Counted from the first letter of the stretch, positions 25,650 through 39,760 are shown. The stretch: DNA of 50,000 bases from Anaeromyces robustus (GCA_002104895.1 MCFG01000121.1:1-50000), one strand, 5' to 3'. Numbers and translations: made by a program. The notes: a model not told the origin generated them from the sequence alone.

Positions 25650-26840
25650 AGTAATAAATATAATTTAACAGTTCAAATTTCTCTAAGAGAGATGTATAAA
25701 CTGATGCATTTTTTATTACAAAAACCAAATTGTTAAGGTCTAATGAATTATGTTTAATAGCATAATTTAAAATTCTGAAACTTTGATACTATTATTATTC
25801 ATTGAGATACCTCTATAATTTTTTTCCCCAGTTTGTAGAATCACTCTTTTTAGAGATAGAAACAATGGAGGTATAATTTCAAAAGTCTAAGATTATCCAT
25901 ATATATATATTTTTTTTAGACAAAGGTTAATTTAATTTTCATGTGATCTATATTTCACATGTATGTTTAATTTAAATTAATTATTTTACCAATTGAAGAG
26001 AATCCAAAATGATATATTTATCGTTAAGTATGTCTCTCTCTTAATACTTACCTTTAATTTCCTTTTTTTAAAAGACTTTTTAATTTTTTCTTAAGATCCG
26101 TAATTCCTTGGTCTATAAATAATAATAAGGTATATCAAGAATATTTGTAATTAGTTTTTTAATAATAATAATACATGAAAATTTTTCCCATTTATCGAAA
26201 CAATGAATTTGACCAATAATACAAATCGATAAAAAGGGGAATAAACTAAAGTTCACAAGAAATGTTTTCATGTATTACTTTACTAATAAGCATATTTGAA
26301 TATATAAAATTTATTTTGCTATAAAAAAATTATTGTTCTATGTTTAAGATTATAATTATTAAATGCAAGTAGGGTTAAACATTTTGTGTTCAAGACCCCA
26401 AAATAATCCTTTATTGAATATAGATTTGGCTTTTTTTTTTTTTTTTCTTATTAGAACTTAAAAAGAGAGAGTAGTAGTTTAAAATACTAACATATGAGAA
26501 GTAAGAGTACTTCTTTTAGAAACCAATGAAATGTTACGATAAAAAAATTTTTTTTTTTAAAGAACACAATTTGTACATTATCATTATTGAGTTTAAATAT
26601 TAATATACATGAATCATAAAAAAAAAAAAAAAAAAGATACTAATAAGAAAAACAAATGGAAGGTATAAAGTAGTATAGTAATACATAAAAACAATAACTC
26701 CATACTCTAATCCTTAATTTTACAAAAGTAAATTTGATCAGCATATGCCCTACTAAGTTGTCCTACTGTGTTATAAGCATTGATGTTTCTACGATTAAGG
26801 AGAAAACGAGAAAGAATGAATTTAAGAGTTTTCATAATTT
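25650..26840 (-). mobile_element. Relic of a non-LTR (LINE-type) retrotransposon
   Basis: This 1.2-kb block is visibly less A/T-extreme than its flanks. On the minus strand around 25905-25770 one frame reads into EKNYRGISMNNNSIKVSEF. This matches the NYRGISL core of LINE reverse transcriptases, which normally follows a (K)SGD-type turn. Further along (about 25745-25665) another frame reads LNNLVFVIKNASVYTSLLEK, resembling the EQFGFR(N/K)...CISLYISLREI segment that follows in intact elements. Frames shift between segments and stops interrupt, so the copy is dead. Upstream (26500-25950) I could not identify an endonuclease domain. Class assignment is by motif memory; exact ends are unknown. Confidence 0.5.
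26707..26835 (-). CDS. Short 42-codon ORF at the edge of the non-LTR relic
   Basis: Open frame with its own ATG, beginning MKTLKFILSRFLLNRRN and ending FCKIKD before TAG. Its codon content is more varied than the A/T spacer around it. It may be a fragment of the retroelement ORF or of a host gene; no domain can be named. It could also be chance. Confidence 0.25.
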   Translation of the reverse strand: MKTLKFILSRFLLNRRNINAYNTVGQLSRAYADQIYFCKIKD

Positions 26841-27746
<906 letters not shown>

Positions 27747-29850
27747 TTAAGTATTCATTTTTGTTTGAGATTGTTGAGAAGGTATTATATAATTATTATT
27801 AGAATTATATGTATTTGAATTAAATGAATTATTTAAGAAACTTTCACTAATACTTTCCGCTGATCTTGGAACTGTTGAAAGATAATCATATCTACGTATT
27901 TCTGTGTAAGGATCAATGGTAATGTCTGAAAGTGGACTAATATTTTGATTAATTGGTTCATTACTTGAAGTATATTTATAATTATTACCTTCTTGTCCAT
28001 ATGGAGAATTATAATAATTTGTTTCATTTGAATAAGAAACAGGGGTATATAAAGACATTCTAGAATTATAATTTACACCATAATTTGTTGGAGATAGATT
28101 TTGTCCATAGTTATTATTATTATTACTAGTATTACCTGGACTATAAATATACATATCATTTCTATTATTAAATGTAATTGTATTTCTAGCAGAAGTTGTT
28201 TCACCACTTAATAAAGTTTGTTCACCACTTTTTAATACATTTGTATCTAAAGTTAATGGATGATTACCATTATGATTAAGTAATATATTATTATTATTAT
28301 TATATTTAGCTGGTGATTTAGATTTATTCCTTTTAAGTGTTCCATCATTATTAAAACTAGTATTTATAGTAAGATTTTGATGATCATTATTACGTTTTTT
28401 CATACTTTGTTGATGTTGTTGTTGTTGTTGTTGTTGTTGTAAAAGTTGTTGTTGTTGTTGTAATATCTTTTGGTATTGCTGTTGTAATTGTTTTTGTATT
28501 AATCGAGATTGTTGAGATAAAACTGAATTATTTGTTAAAATACTATTATCATTATTTATTGATTGACCTGATAATGGACTAATATGATTACTACCTTCAT
28601 TACCAATAGTAGACATACTATATATATCACATTTCAAAGCATCAAATTGTTCTTGAAGTGCATTTACATTTTCTAAATTTTTCATATTATTATAATCTTC
28701 TGATATATCGTTACGATACATTTCTGGTTGAGACATATTTATATTCTTATTTGGATTACGATTAATATTCATTCTATCAGTTTCTCTATTAATATTTTTC
28801 TTTTGAATTTGTTGATATTTTTCTCCTCTTTTAATTTCAAAATGATTACCAATTTCAACATTGTTAACATTTGAATTCATCATAAATGTATTATTTGCAA
28901 GATTTTGTTCTCTTAATGGATACAATTGAATTTGTTTTATTGGATTAGAAGTAATAATTCTTACAAATAAATTAACCCAAGTGATCATACTTAATTGAGA
29001 ATCAGCAGCAAAATGAATATTTCCTAATTTTGGATCTTTTATCTTAAAATTAAATTTCTTAGAATCTTGTTTATCTGAATCAATTTCATTATTAGGTGTG
29101 ATTTGTAAAACTAAAACAATTCTAGGTGGTTTATCATTATTAATATATTGATCTTTTAATAAATATAATGTATCATATACTAAAATTGCCCATCTCTTTT
29201 TCCAAATTTTAAATGTACCATATTTAACATGAAGCCAACCTTGACGAGTAGCTAAATTAAAGTCATGATATTGATTCAAATATTTATGTTTCTTATCTTT
29301 AACTTTTGGACTTATGATTTCTTGAATATATCTTCTTTCTGATCCATAATTTGTAATTTTATTTGGATCCATATTATTACTTTGTCCATTGAAATTATTA
29401 ATTAAATAAGGATTAACCATAATATTATTATTATTATTTTGATCATTATAACCCATGTTATTCATCATTTCAACTGATTCATCTACCTTGTAATTAGGAT
29501 TTACATTTTTTCCTTTCACTAATTTTTTTGCACTTAACATTAAACTTTTATTATGGTTACTCATATTCATCGACGAATCATTCATTACTTGATTTGGCTT
29601 ATTATGAAGTATTGGAACATTTTTTCTATATTGATCCGACATATAATATTGTTGTGGTGAAGCATTATAAACATGATTAAACTGACTTAAAGTTAATTGA
29701 TCTCTACCATATTGTCTATTTTGTAATTGTTGATTTTTCAACAATTGATTTTGTAATTGTAAATATTCTTGATCATAATTTGGAGATTCAGTTAAATAAT
29801 CACTAACAGTAAATGTTGACATCATTTTTTTAATTTTCTAATATAAAAAA

Positions 29851-29945
<95 letters not shown>

Positions 29946-31989
29946 ACAAATAAATAAATAAATAAATAAATAAATAAAAATAAAGATTAAAAAAAAAATA
30001 ATTATATATGTATATATTAATTATAAAAATAACAAATATAAATTAATATATTATAATATAAAATAAAATGAAATAAAATGAAATAAAATTAAATAAAATG
30101 AAATAAAATTAAATAAAATGAAATAAAATTCAATAAAATAATATATATATATAATTAAATAAAATAAAAAATATAATCTTACTTTTTTCTTATCTTCATC
30201 AATATTTGGATTCTTTAATGCTTTTTCATAAATATTATTCATTTCCATTTGATAAGAATTAGCATTTAAAGTACTTTGTTTTGTAGGTGAAGTTATACTA
30301 TCCAATGTAACATTACCATTATACATTATTTCTTCAAAACATTTTGATGAATATTCTTCTTTTAAAGAAAGTATAGAATGTAATAATGTAATTCTTTCCG
30401 AAAGAGTACTTACACCAATTTCACGAAGAGTAGGTAAATTCATTTTAACCAGCATTTTACCATCAACTCTTTTCTCTTTAAAGAATTTTGAAGCTGAAAC
30501 ATATCCAATTTTGTATAACCAATCTGATACTTCATCTACACTCCAATTCTTTGGATTTTCTGGGTCATTATCATCTAACATAAAATCATCCATATATCTT
30601 GTGGTACGTGTAGGACTATAATAACTTGAACTATTTGTGAAACCACTTAAATTTTCAATTTCCATTGTAGCAATATTAGGTTGAATATTTATGGTATTAA
30701 TATTAGTAATATTATTAGATTTTTTGTTTTTATTAGTTGTATATGAAGAAGCAATTGGAGTTGTTGGTACACTTGCACTTCTATGCTTCAAGCAAGATTT
30801 CTTTTGTTGAATAAATGAAGTATGACTACTAGTACTTTTAGGAGTAAATGATTGGTTATATTTAAGAGAAGGCGATCTTATAGAACTATTGGAATGAGAT
30901 AGATAGGGTGATTTAGAAGCACTACGAGGTGTACGTAATAAATAAGGTGATTTTGGCGCATTACTACTACTAGCAAAGTTTATAATTGGATTTGTATTAA
31001 TAGTAACTTTATGTGCAATTTTTTTTGAAGAAGAGTAATCCACTGAATCATTATTATAATAACTTCCATTACTACTTCTTTTATCACTTATATTATAATG
31101 ACTTCGATTTTGATTATTATTTAAAAATTCATGTTGTATTTGCTGTATTTGTTGCCTTTTAATTGTAAGTGAATCATCTCCATTATTCTTTTGAGGTAAA
31201 GGAGTAACATCTTGTTCATCCATAGATGGTGAATGAATAATACTACCATGACAACTACTTTCTTGACCATCATAAAAACTCATTACTACTTTTGCTGGTG
31301 ATTTTAATTTTTTTGGATTTGAAACATTTGTTATTTTAGGAGATTTAGGAGATTTAGGAGATTTAGGAGATTTAGGAGATGATTTTGGTGAAGATTTTGG
31401 TGAAGATTTTGGTGAAGATTTTGATTTAGGAGATTTCTGTATTTCACCGGTTTCATCGATTTCATAGACTTTAGCTATATTCATTTTTGGAGATTTAACT
31501 TTTTTCAAAGATATGATTGAAGTTTCCCCTGTATCATTATCATTTACAATAAATTTAGGTGATTTTGGTGATGAAGACTTATGAGATGGAGATTTTGGCG
31601 ATGAAGGTTTATGTGATGGAGATTTTGGTGATGAAGGTTTATGAGATGGTGATTTTGGTGATTTTGGTGATTTTACTGAAGATTGTTTTGGGGATGATTC
31701 AACATCTTCTGATGAAATTTTCGGTTTTATTGCCTTTTTCTTTGGTGATTTTGAAGCTGATGTAGGTTTATTCAATGCTTTTTCCCTGTAATCTAATAAT
31801 TTTTCAACATCAATATTTAATATATTTTTTTCTGTAATATAATTGCTTGGAAATATTCCTATACTTCCATTAAATTTCATTCCCTTATTATTTATATTAT
31901 TTGAATAATATATATTTAAAATTTATATAAAAAAAATTTTTTTTTAATAAATTATTTATATATTAAAAATAAAACAATATTTTTTTTTT

Positions 31990-32024
<35 letters not shown>

Positions 32025-32497
32025 AAAATTTATATATATTAATATTTCCTTTTATATAAAAAGGTATATTTTTTAAAATCTATTACTATAATTTAATTAT
32101 TTAAAAAAAATAAAATAAAATAAAATAAAAAAATAAAAAAAAAAAATAAAAAATAAAAAAAATAAAAAAAAAAAAAATAAAATAAAAAATTAAAAAAAAA
32201 AGCAATAATAATAATAATAATAATTAAAAATAAAAAAAACTTCATTATAAATAATTTCACTGCTTCTAATTTCTAATTACTTTCCACCAGCCATCGTTAT
32301 ATTTTTCATCTTTTTCAAGCAATATTAATGGCTCTCCTACTTTAAACCCTATTTCATCATCTTCTTCCTAATAATATTAATAAAATAACTTTTACATTAA
32401 TAAAAAGCAAAAATTTTTATTTTATAATATAAATAAAAAAACTTACTGAATCAAATTGATATTGTCCAAATATAATTTCTTTTTCTCTTATAAGCAT
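27747..32497 (-). CDS. Boi1/Boi2/Pob1-like scaffold protein (SH3-SAM-PH)
   Basis: Minus-strand gene of four exons: 32497-32447, 32367-32281, 31883-30183 and 29837-27747, giving 1,309 aa. The SH3 domain is split over exons 1-3 (about residues 10-62: FGQYQFDS, then EEDDEIGFKVGEPLILLEKD, NDGWWK, and IGIFPSNYI). A Ser-Pro-Lys-rich repeat region follows (about 105-232). The SAM domain lies at about 492-555 (NWSVDEVSDWLYKIGY ... LREIGVSTLSERI) and the PH domain at about 812-903 (RQGWLHVKYGTFKIWKKRW). A Gln-rich coiled stretch and an Asn-rich tail follow. This domain order is that of fungal Boi1/Boi2 (S. cerevisiae) and Pob1 (S. pombe), cortex scaffolds for polarised growth and exocytosis working with Cdc42 and formins. 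Exon 3 reads through into a repeat-derived tail if the donor at 30182 is missed; splicing in phase 0 joins it to the PH exon. SPK repeats may be CDK targets (inference). Confidence 0.87.
29848..29978. repeat. (AAAT)n array in intron 3 of the SH3-SAM-PH gene
   Basis: About 32 tetranucleotide units, with one AAAC variant near 29945, within the intron 29838-30182. The low-complexity AAAATG-type repeat at 30051-30130 is also intronic. Confidence 0.9.
31884..32280 (-). other. Intron 2 of the SH3-SAM-PH gene
   Basis: Donor GTAATT (reverse complement of 32275-32280) and acceptor AAG (31884-31886) in phase 0. It splices TGGTGGAAA to GGAATGAAA, completing the SH3 core WWK-G...GIFPSNY. The body is poly-T, A-runs and AAAAT-type sequence. 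Confidence 0.75.
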
Positions 32498-34165
32498 TAT
32501 TTTATTATTTATAATTTCTATTATTAATAGTTTTTATTTTGATAATTAAATTATTTACAATATGTAACTGAAATATCTGTAGTGAAACCAATTATATATA
32601 AAAATATTTTATTAATAATTATATTGAAATATTATAAATATTTATTATATAAATATTTATAATATTTATATAATAAAGGTAATAACATACAATTTCTTTA
32701 TTTAAGTATTATATCTATATATTTATAATAAATTATAATTTTAATCATAAATAAAACTACAATTTCTATTCTAATTAAATATTATAATAATAATAAATTA
32801 TTTATATTATATACATGAATTAATACAAATAAAATTTTATTATTTTGTGTTTCAATTCATGTATTTATTAAAATTACAATTGTTTTTAATTTTTATAAAT
32901 ATGTAAATATTATAATTAATTATTTAAATAAACATCTTTATACTAATATAAAGTTTTTTTAATATATATTATTAATATAAAGATTATAATAATTAATAAT
33001 TAACAAAATAATTCATAATATATATAAATTTTTTACTTACTTTTTGTCTCGTATTATAAGTCCTTGTTATAACTTAAATATTATTAAGTCTGAGTAATTA
33101 TTTAAATATTTTATAAATTTTTTTCTTTATAATATATATTTTCTTTCTTTTATGAACAAAATTTGTCTTGTTTATTGTTAATTTAGGTTTATTCCATGGT
33201 ATATAAATAATATAATTTTCTTAAATAATTATTTAATATTTCATATTATACATTAATTTAAGAGACTTTTTTCTTATATTATTTTTTCTCTTTTTTCTTT
33301 AATAGTTTAATTAAAAGAAAAAAACTAATTTATATTCTATATGCTTATAATAAAAAATAAAAAAGATGATATTAAATAAAATAAAAAAGCTTTTTTATTA
33401 TATAGGCTTTCTTATAATATTTTCTTTTTCTATAATAAATATGAAATGTATATGTATATATAACGAAAACAAATGCTAATTTGTAATAAAGAAAAAAAAA
33501 AAAAAAAAAAAAGAAAAAAGAAAAAAAATTTTTTTTCTTTTACCTTTTTTTTTTTTTTGTGTTTCTTGTGTTAATTTGGTTTATTATTTTAATATAATAG
33601 TCGTAATGTATTATATTGTATTATATTGTAAATTTAATATATAATTAATAATTAAATGTAATAATCAATATTTATGAATTTTAAACTAAAAAAAAAAAAA
33701 TTAATATTTTAATTATAAAATAATGAAAAGTATAAAATTGATTTAATTCTTAATTAATTGCAATACATTTTATAATATATTATAATGTAATGATATAAAT
33801 ATGTAACAATATATAGTTTTTTTTTTTTTTTTTGAATAAATAAATTTAAAAAAAATTATTTTATTTTTAAATTTAAAAATTAGCAAATTATATTAATTAT
33901 ATTACAAGTATAAAGTATAATACATTTTATAACAATTATAATTATATATTTTATAATTAAATTAATTTAAAATAATATATTACCAATATATATTAATATA
34001 TTTTTTTCATTTTTTTCATAATAAGAATTAGAATTAAATATTTATATTGAGAATTTTAAATTTGTTAATTTGAATTAAGTGTATTATACTTTGATAAATA
34101 TTAATTATATTAATTAATAATAAATATACAATATAATACAAATATATTGTTCATAATATATTACT

Positions 34166-34210
34166 TATGTTAATTATCATTTATTAACCTATAAAATGAT
34201 AATTAACATA
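34166..34210. repeat. Perfect 17-bp inverted repeat, 11-nt loop
   Basis: Left arm 34166-34182 starts TATGTTAATTATC; right arm 34194-34210 is its exact reverse complement. Confidence 0.85.
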
Positions 34211-34497
34211 TTTAAATTATTAATAAATAATTTAATTGAAATTTTTTTTGGATTAAATAAACATTTTATTTAATACATATTCATTAAAGTACCATACAAA
34301 ATTATAATAATTTTGAGGAAACAGGGATAATTAATGTTATAGTTCATTTTGTTATGGAAAGGCAAAAAAAAAAAAATGTCATAAAAATAAAACAAAAAAT
34401 ATTTTTAAGTTTCGTTAATTATCTATTATGTAGCGGTTACATTATTATACTTATATTTATTATAATATTTATTAAATACTATTGATTAAAAAAATTC

Positions 34498-34523
34498 ATT
34501 TTAAACTTAATTAAGTTTAAAAT
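34498..34523. repeat. Perfect 26-bp palindrome
   Basis: Centred between 34510 and 34511, core TTAAACTTAATTAAGTTTAA. No spacer. Confidence 0.85.
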
Positions 34524-35289
34524 TGTTAATTAGAATAGCAAAAATTAAATATTTTATAAAATAAAATATATATTTATAAAAGAAAATTTAATTAATCTTT
34601 ATATTTAATTTTTCAAAAAAATCATACATAATATGATTTATACTTATTTATATAAATTCATTAATAATATTATTTTTTAATTTTATTGACAGGATGAATA
34701 TAATTGTAATATATATAATTATTTAATAAAGTTTTCAATTTACTGAAATTCTTTTATGTTAATAAATAAAAAAGAATAATGGACAATGTTTAGAATATGA
34801 CTTTATTATAAAAAAATGAAAAAAAAAATTTTTTTTTACCATAACAAAATTGTATAAAATTTTTATATTACCAATTCTTATTTATAATTTATTTATTACT
34901 TGGTATTTGTTAATAATAATTATCCTTTTTTCCTTTTTTAGTAGGTTTAAAGACTTGGAACTTTTTCAAATTATATAAACTTTTTTTTTTTTTTTTTTAA
35001 AGATAAGTTTATATATTAATATTTAAAATAATTTATTTATTTATTATACATTAATAAATATAATTGAATTTATTTATTTATTTATTTATTTATATATTAA
35101 AAATAATTTAATATAAATATATACAAATTAAATAAATATTTATAATATATTTTTGTTATATTTATAATATTATATTAACTATATTATTTATTAATTACTA
35201 ATATATAAATACCAATTTAATTATTAATTATTAATATATCGAAAAATAAAAGTACAATTTAATAAAGTTAAATTCATGATTTATATTAA

Positions 35290-35321
<32 letters not shown>

Positions 35322-36248
35322 TTCTTAAAAAGAAAGTTCATAATTAGTATAAACCACCACTAATTTATAATAAAGTATTCTTATGTTTTTCTTTCTTTTA
35401 TATTTATATATTATGTAATTTATATTCATGTTATTATATACAAAAAAAATTAATATATATAATATTTATATATATAATCTTATTAAATGTATGTAAAATT
35501 ATATATTGTATATATTAACTTAGAAATAAAATTGAAATAGTTTTTTAGTGGATGTTTGGAAGATATTATAAAAAAGAGTTATATTTATATAAAATTACCA
35601 TATGCATTTTTTATGGAAATAAAGATGTGACTACTTTTATTTTATTTTTTTTTTTTTTTAAAACTTTAATTTTTTAATTTTTTATGTAATTGTTAAATAA
35701 CTTTAAAAAAAAACCAAATTTTTAAAAAAAAATAATTCATATTTTGATATAAATATTTTAAGTAGTATTATATATATGGTATTTTAAATATAATAATATT
35801 TAAATTATAATTCTGTTATTTATTTTATTTTATTATTTTATTATTTTATATTTATGATTTATATAATCTTTATTTAATTAATATTATTATTTTATAATAA
35901 TTATTTATTTACTTATTTATTTATTTATTTATAATAAAAGTTCCAAAATCAAAATGTAATTTATATTATAAAGATATATTATATATTTAATACAATTATT
36001 TAATTGTATATATCAATTATTTATTTTAATTTATTATGCATATCAAAGTTTTTGTTTATTCAATACTTTATCGCTATACTTTTAATATTATTTTTTAATA
36101 TGTAAATATATAAATACAAGGCAAAAACGGGATATAAAATTCTTTAATGCATTCTAAATAAAACAAAAAAATTTACTAATGTGGAAAGTTAATAATAAAA
36201 ACAAAATTATAATATTATGATAAATAAGATAAGAAAAGTTTATCAACT

Positions 36249-36287
<39 letters not shown>

Positions 36288-37274
36288 TGTTTTATTTTGT
36301 TTTGTTTTGTTTTTATGTCAACTGCATACATTTTTTATTAAAAATATAAAAGCATGTAATTATAAGAATAAAAATACATTTATTATATTATTATTATTAG
36401 TTTTATTTATAAATATGTTCAATTAAAAAAATAGATGACTTATTCTTAATTCTTAATAATATATAATATAATAGTTTTAAATAAAACTATATAAAAAAGT
36501 AACATTCTTTGATAATAAAGCAAGATAAAAATTTCAAAATAACTTTAGAATTCTTTTATTTTTCTATAATTGAAAATATCTAAACTATTTAAAAAAAAAT
36601 GAATATATAAAAAATAACACTTTTTTTTTTTTTTTTTCTAGTACATATGTATAATTATATTAATAAATTTATTCAAATAAATTTATTATTATAATAAAAT
36701 TATAGATATAAATATATTGTTAATTTATTGTCAATAATGCGGCTTAATTTTTATTTACCATTTTTATTATATTGTATAAAAGTGGCTAATAATACTATAA
36801 TTAAATTTTAAAAATTTTATTCTTTTATTATGATATTTATTTCTTATTTTTAACTTTATAATAATTATTTATTATATAATATAATAAATATTATTGATTA
36901 TTATAGTATTTTTTCGAAATATTTTTCAGTTATTATATAAAAAATAATATCTTCGTGTCTCTTTATATATAAATAAATCTTTTTTATGTTTTTTTTTTTT
37001 TATACTTCTTTTTGTTTTTTTTTTTTTTTTTTTAATATAATGTTAATCCACATAATAAAATTCAACAGCCATGATGTTTTAATTTATATTAAATTAAATA
37101 GATCTTTTAAAAATTATTATTTATTTATCATATATATTAAAATATAATAATAATATATTGATGATCAATAATTTTTTTTTTTTTAAATCTGAACACTATA
37201 AAAATAACAGAAGTTATAAATAATAAAATTAAAAACTAATATTAAAGTTAAAATAAAATATATAAAAATAATAG

Positions 37275-37363
37275 AAGTTATATATAATAAATGTTGTAAA
37301 AATATATAGTTATATAATAAATATTGTAAAAATATATAGTTATATAATAAATGTTGTAAAAAA
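37275..37363. repeat. Tandem repeat, 30-bp unit, about three copies
   Basis: ATGTTGTAAAA recurs at 37291, 37321 (one G-to-A change) and 37351, with ATATATAGTTATATAATAA between copies. The period is exactly 30. Confidence 0.85.
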
Positions 37364-37692
37364 TAAATTTATAATATATCTATTGTATAAAATAAATCTT
37401 TTATATATATAATAAAAAAATTTTTTTAAAAAAGGTTCAACAGATAATAAATAGCATTTTATTATAATAACAATATAAAAACATTTTATTTAATTTAATT
37501 ATTATTAAAATTATTATTATTGCCATTAATAATAAAATATATTTTATTGCTTTATAATTCCAGTAACAATGTTATATTAATAAATTTTTATTTTAATTAT
37601 ATAAAGTAAAAAAAATAATTTTTTTTATAAAACATAAATTTGTATATTTAAATAATAATATTTAATATAATTAATTATAATAATAAAAGTTC

Positions 37693-37835
37693 ACAGTTAC
37701 ACAACAAAAAAGTCTTATCATTATATTACTTTTTTATTTAATTATAATACAAATATTATTCGGATTATACATTAGGTTAAATAATAGAATTAAAAATAAT
37801 AACCAAAGGTTACAGTTACACAACAAAAAAGTCTT
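37693..37835. repeat. 24-bp direct repeat pair, 119 nt apart
   Basis: The unit beginning ACAGTTACACAAC and ending AGTCTT occurs identically at 37693-37716 and 37812-37835. It is unusually G/C-containing for this spacer. Confidence 0.85.
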
Positions 37836-38516
37836 GTCTCATTATTATATGACTTTTAGTATGTTATAAAATGAATAACATTTTATTAATAATATTTATC
37901 ATTATTAACCATGAAACATAGTTTATTAATGATTTATAATAATAATCATTCTTAAATTTCAGTATTAATAACATATTTTATTCCATCTCTTATCTGCTCA
38001 TTTAATTATAAAACTTTTTATATTATCATAAATAATTCCATGTCTTAATTTGTTCATTGTTAATTCACAGACTTATTATATTACCATAAAAATAAAATTT
38101 TTAAATATTTGTCATAGTATAAAAATAAAATAATATTGATAAATCTCAAACCAAAATACTAAAATAATAATATTTAAAATTGATTTAATTTTTTTTTTTT
38201 ATTTTTTGATATAATATTTATATCATTTAACTGATATAATTATTATAATCTCTTATATTTAAACTTATAGAAGCACAAGTACCAATGAGCCCATCTGTAT
38301 CATTGTACTTCATATAAAATAAATAACCAAGTATTACAATTTTAGTTTAAAATCTATTTTCTTACATGTCATAAAACTAGATAATAAAATATTTATTATA
38401 TATATTATTAATATTATTATAAACTTAAAGTACACTCATATATATAGCACAAATTAATTAATAAAAATTAAAGATTATTTAATATATTGACCGTTTTAAA
38501 ATCAATTTGTTTTTTG

Positions 38517-38517
<1 letters not shown>

Positions 38518-38560
<43 letters not shown>

Positions 38561-38620
38561 GTTATTATTATTATTATTTTTAATATTATTATTATTTTTA
38601 TTATTATTATTATTATTTTT
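38518..38620. repeat. (ATT)n array, interrupted
   Basis: ATT units broken by a GTT and by T-rich variants. The Leu-rich plus-strand frame over it is an artefact. Confidence 0.9.
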
Positions 38621-39278
38621 TGAAAATTATTTATTTAATTATTTATTTATATTTATATTAATTTATTATATTTATTTTTTAATAATTAAATTGTTTGGTT
38701 TCACATATAATTTACAAACTTTTCTTTTTTTGGTTTTCTTTATTCAAACTGTTAAAATTCATTATTATATAACAATGAATCTATTTGCATCTTATATAAT
38801 AAACTATATTGGAAGCTCATAAAATCTTTTCCCTTTTGAAATTTGTTAATAATAAAGTATAAAAATAAAATGAATAATAATAACCATAAATTACTATAAT
38901 CAATAACAAAATTAATTTTGTAATTTTTCTGGTTTATTTAATTATTTTTTTTTTGCTAAAAAGTTTTATTTATTTATTTATTTATTTATTATTTATTTAT
39001 TTATTTTTTATTTATTTATTTATTTAAATATCTATCTATTTATTTTATTATTAATGATTTATTTATTAATACAATATTTTTCCTTTTTTTTAATCTTTTT
39101 TTTTTTTTAATTTTTTTATTTTTCTTTTTGTTTGATTAAATTTTTAAAAAATAAACCTTTATTGTCTGGATGACTGCTTAACATATTTTTTTATTAGAAA
39201 AAAATTAATTTTAATTTATAATTAATTAATATTTAAAGAGTTGATATTACATATTATTTTGCTCAATAAAAATATCAT

Positions 39279-39327
39279 AATTTTAATCTACAATTTTATA
39301 ATATTTATAAAATTGTAGATTAAAATT
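39279..39327. repeat. Perfect 22-bp hairpin, 5-nt loop
   Basis: Left arm 39279-39300 (contains TTTTAATCTACAATTTTATA) and right arm 39306-39327 are exact reverse complements around ATATT. Confidence 0.9.
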
Positions 39328-39506
39328 TGTAGCAATAATAATTTGTCTTTATATGATTATTTTATGTTGATGATTAATATAAATTATTCTTCAACTTGTT
39401 TTTGCTATAAAAAATAATATAATTTTTTTTATATAATATTTAAAAGTAAGTAATAAAAAAAAATCTTTTTTTTTTTTTTTTTAAAGCTAAGCTATAATAA
39501 TTGATA

Positions 39507-39581
39507 CTATAAAAAATAATATTTTCATTAATTTTTTTTTTTTTTTAAAAAAAAAAAATACAATTGTATTATTTTTTATAG
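39507..39581. repeat. Nested inverted repeat, 15-bp arms plus T-run/A-run core
   Basis: Arms 39507-39521 (CTATAAAAAATAATA) and 39567-39581 are perfect complements. Between them a T-run faces an A-run, so the 75-nt segment could fold into one long hairpin. Confidence 0.75.
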
Positions 39582-39677
39582 AATTTTATATGATAATATA
39601 AAATAAATTGAAAAGAATAAAGAAAAGAAAAACATGAGAATATAATATATAAAAAATCAGAATGAACATAATATAAA

Positions 39678-39745
<68 letters not shown>

Positions 39746-39760
39746 TTAATAATAATTATA

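Noticed and set aside
30051-31880. 609-codon minus-strand frame as a complete gene
   Set aside because: Its last residues run into A/T repeats. The GTAAGA donor at 30182 joins it in phase to the PH-domain exon, and its start lacks the first half of the SH3 domain.
34310-34490. + strand open stretch starting NFEETGIINVIVHFVME
   Set aside because: No start context, no recognisable motif, and it runs through an A-run; chance is likely.
36217-36426. 69-codon + strand frame
   Set aside because: The Phe run is a T homopolymer; no support.
38487-38822. 111-codon + strand frame with a hydrophobic Leu stretch, resembling a membrane protein
   Set aside because: The Leu stretch is an ATT array; the remainder has no gene-like composition.
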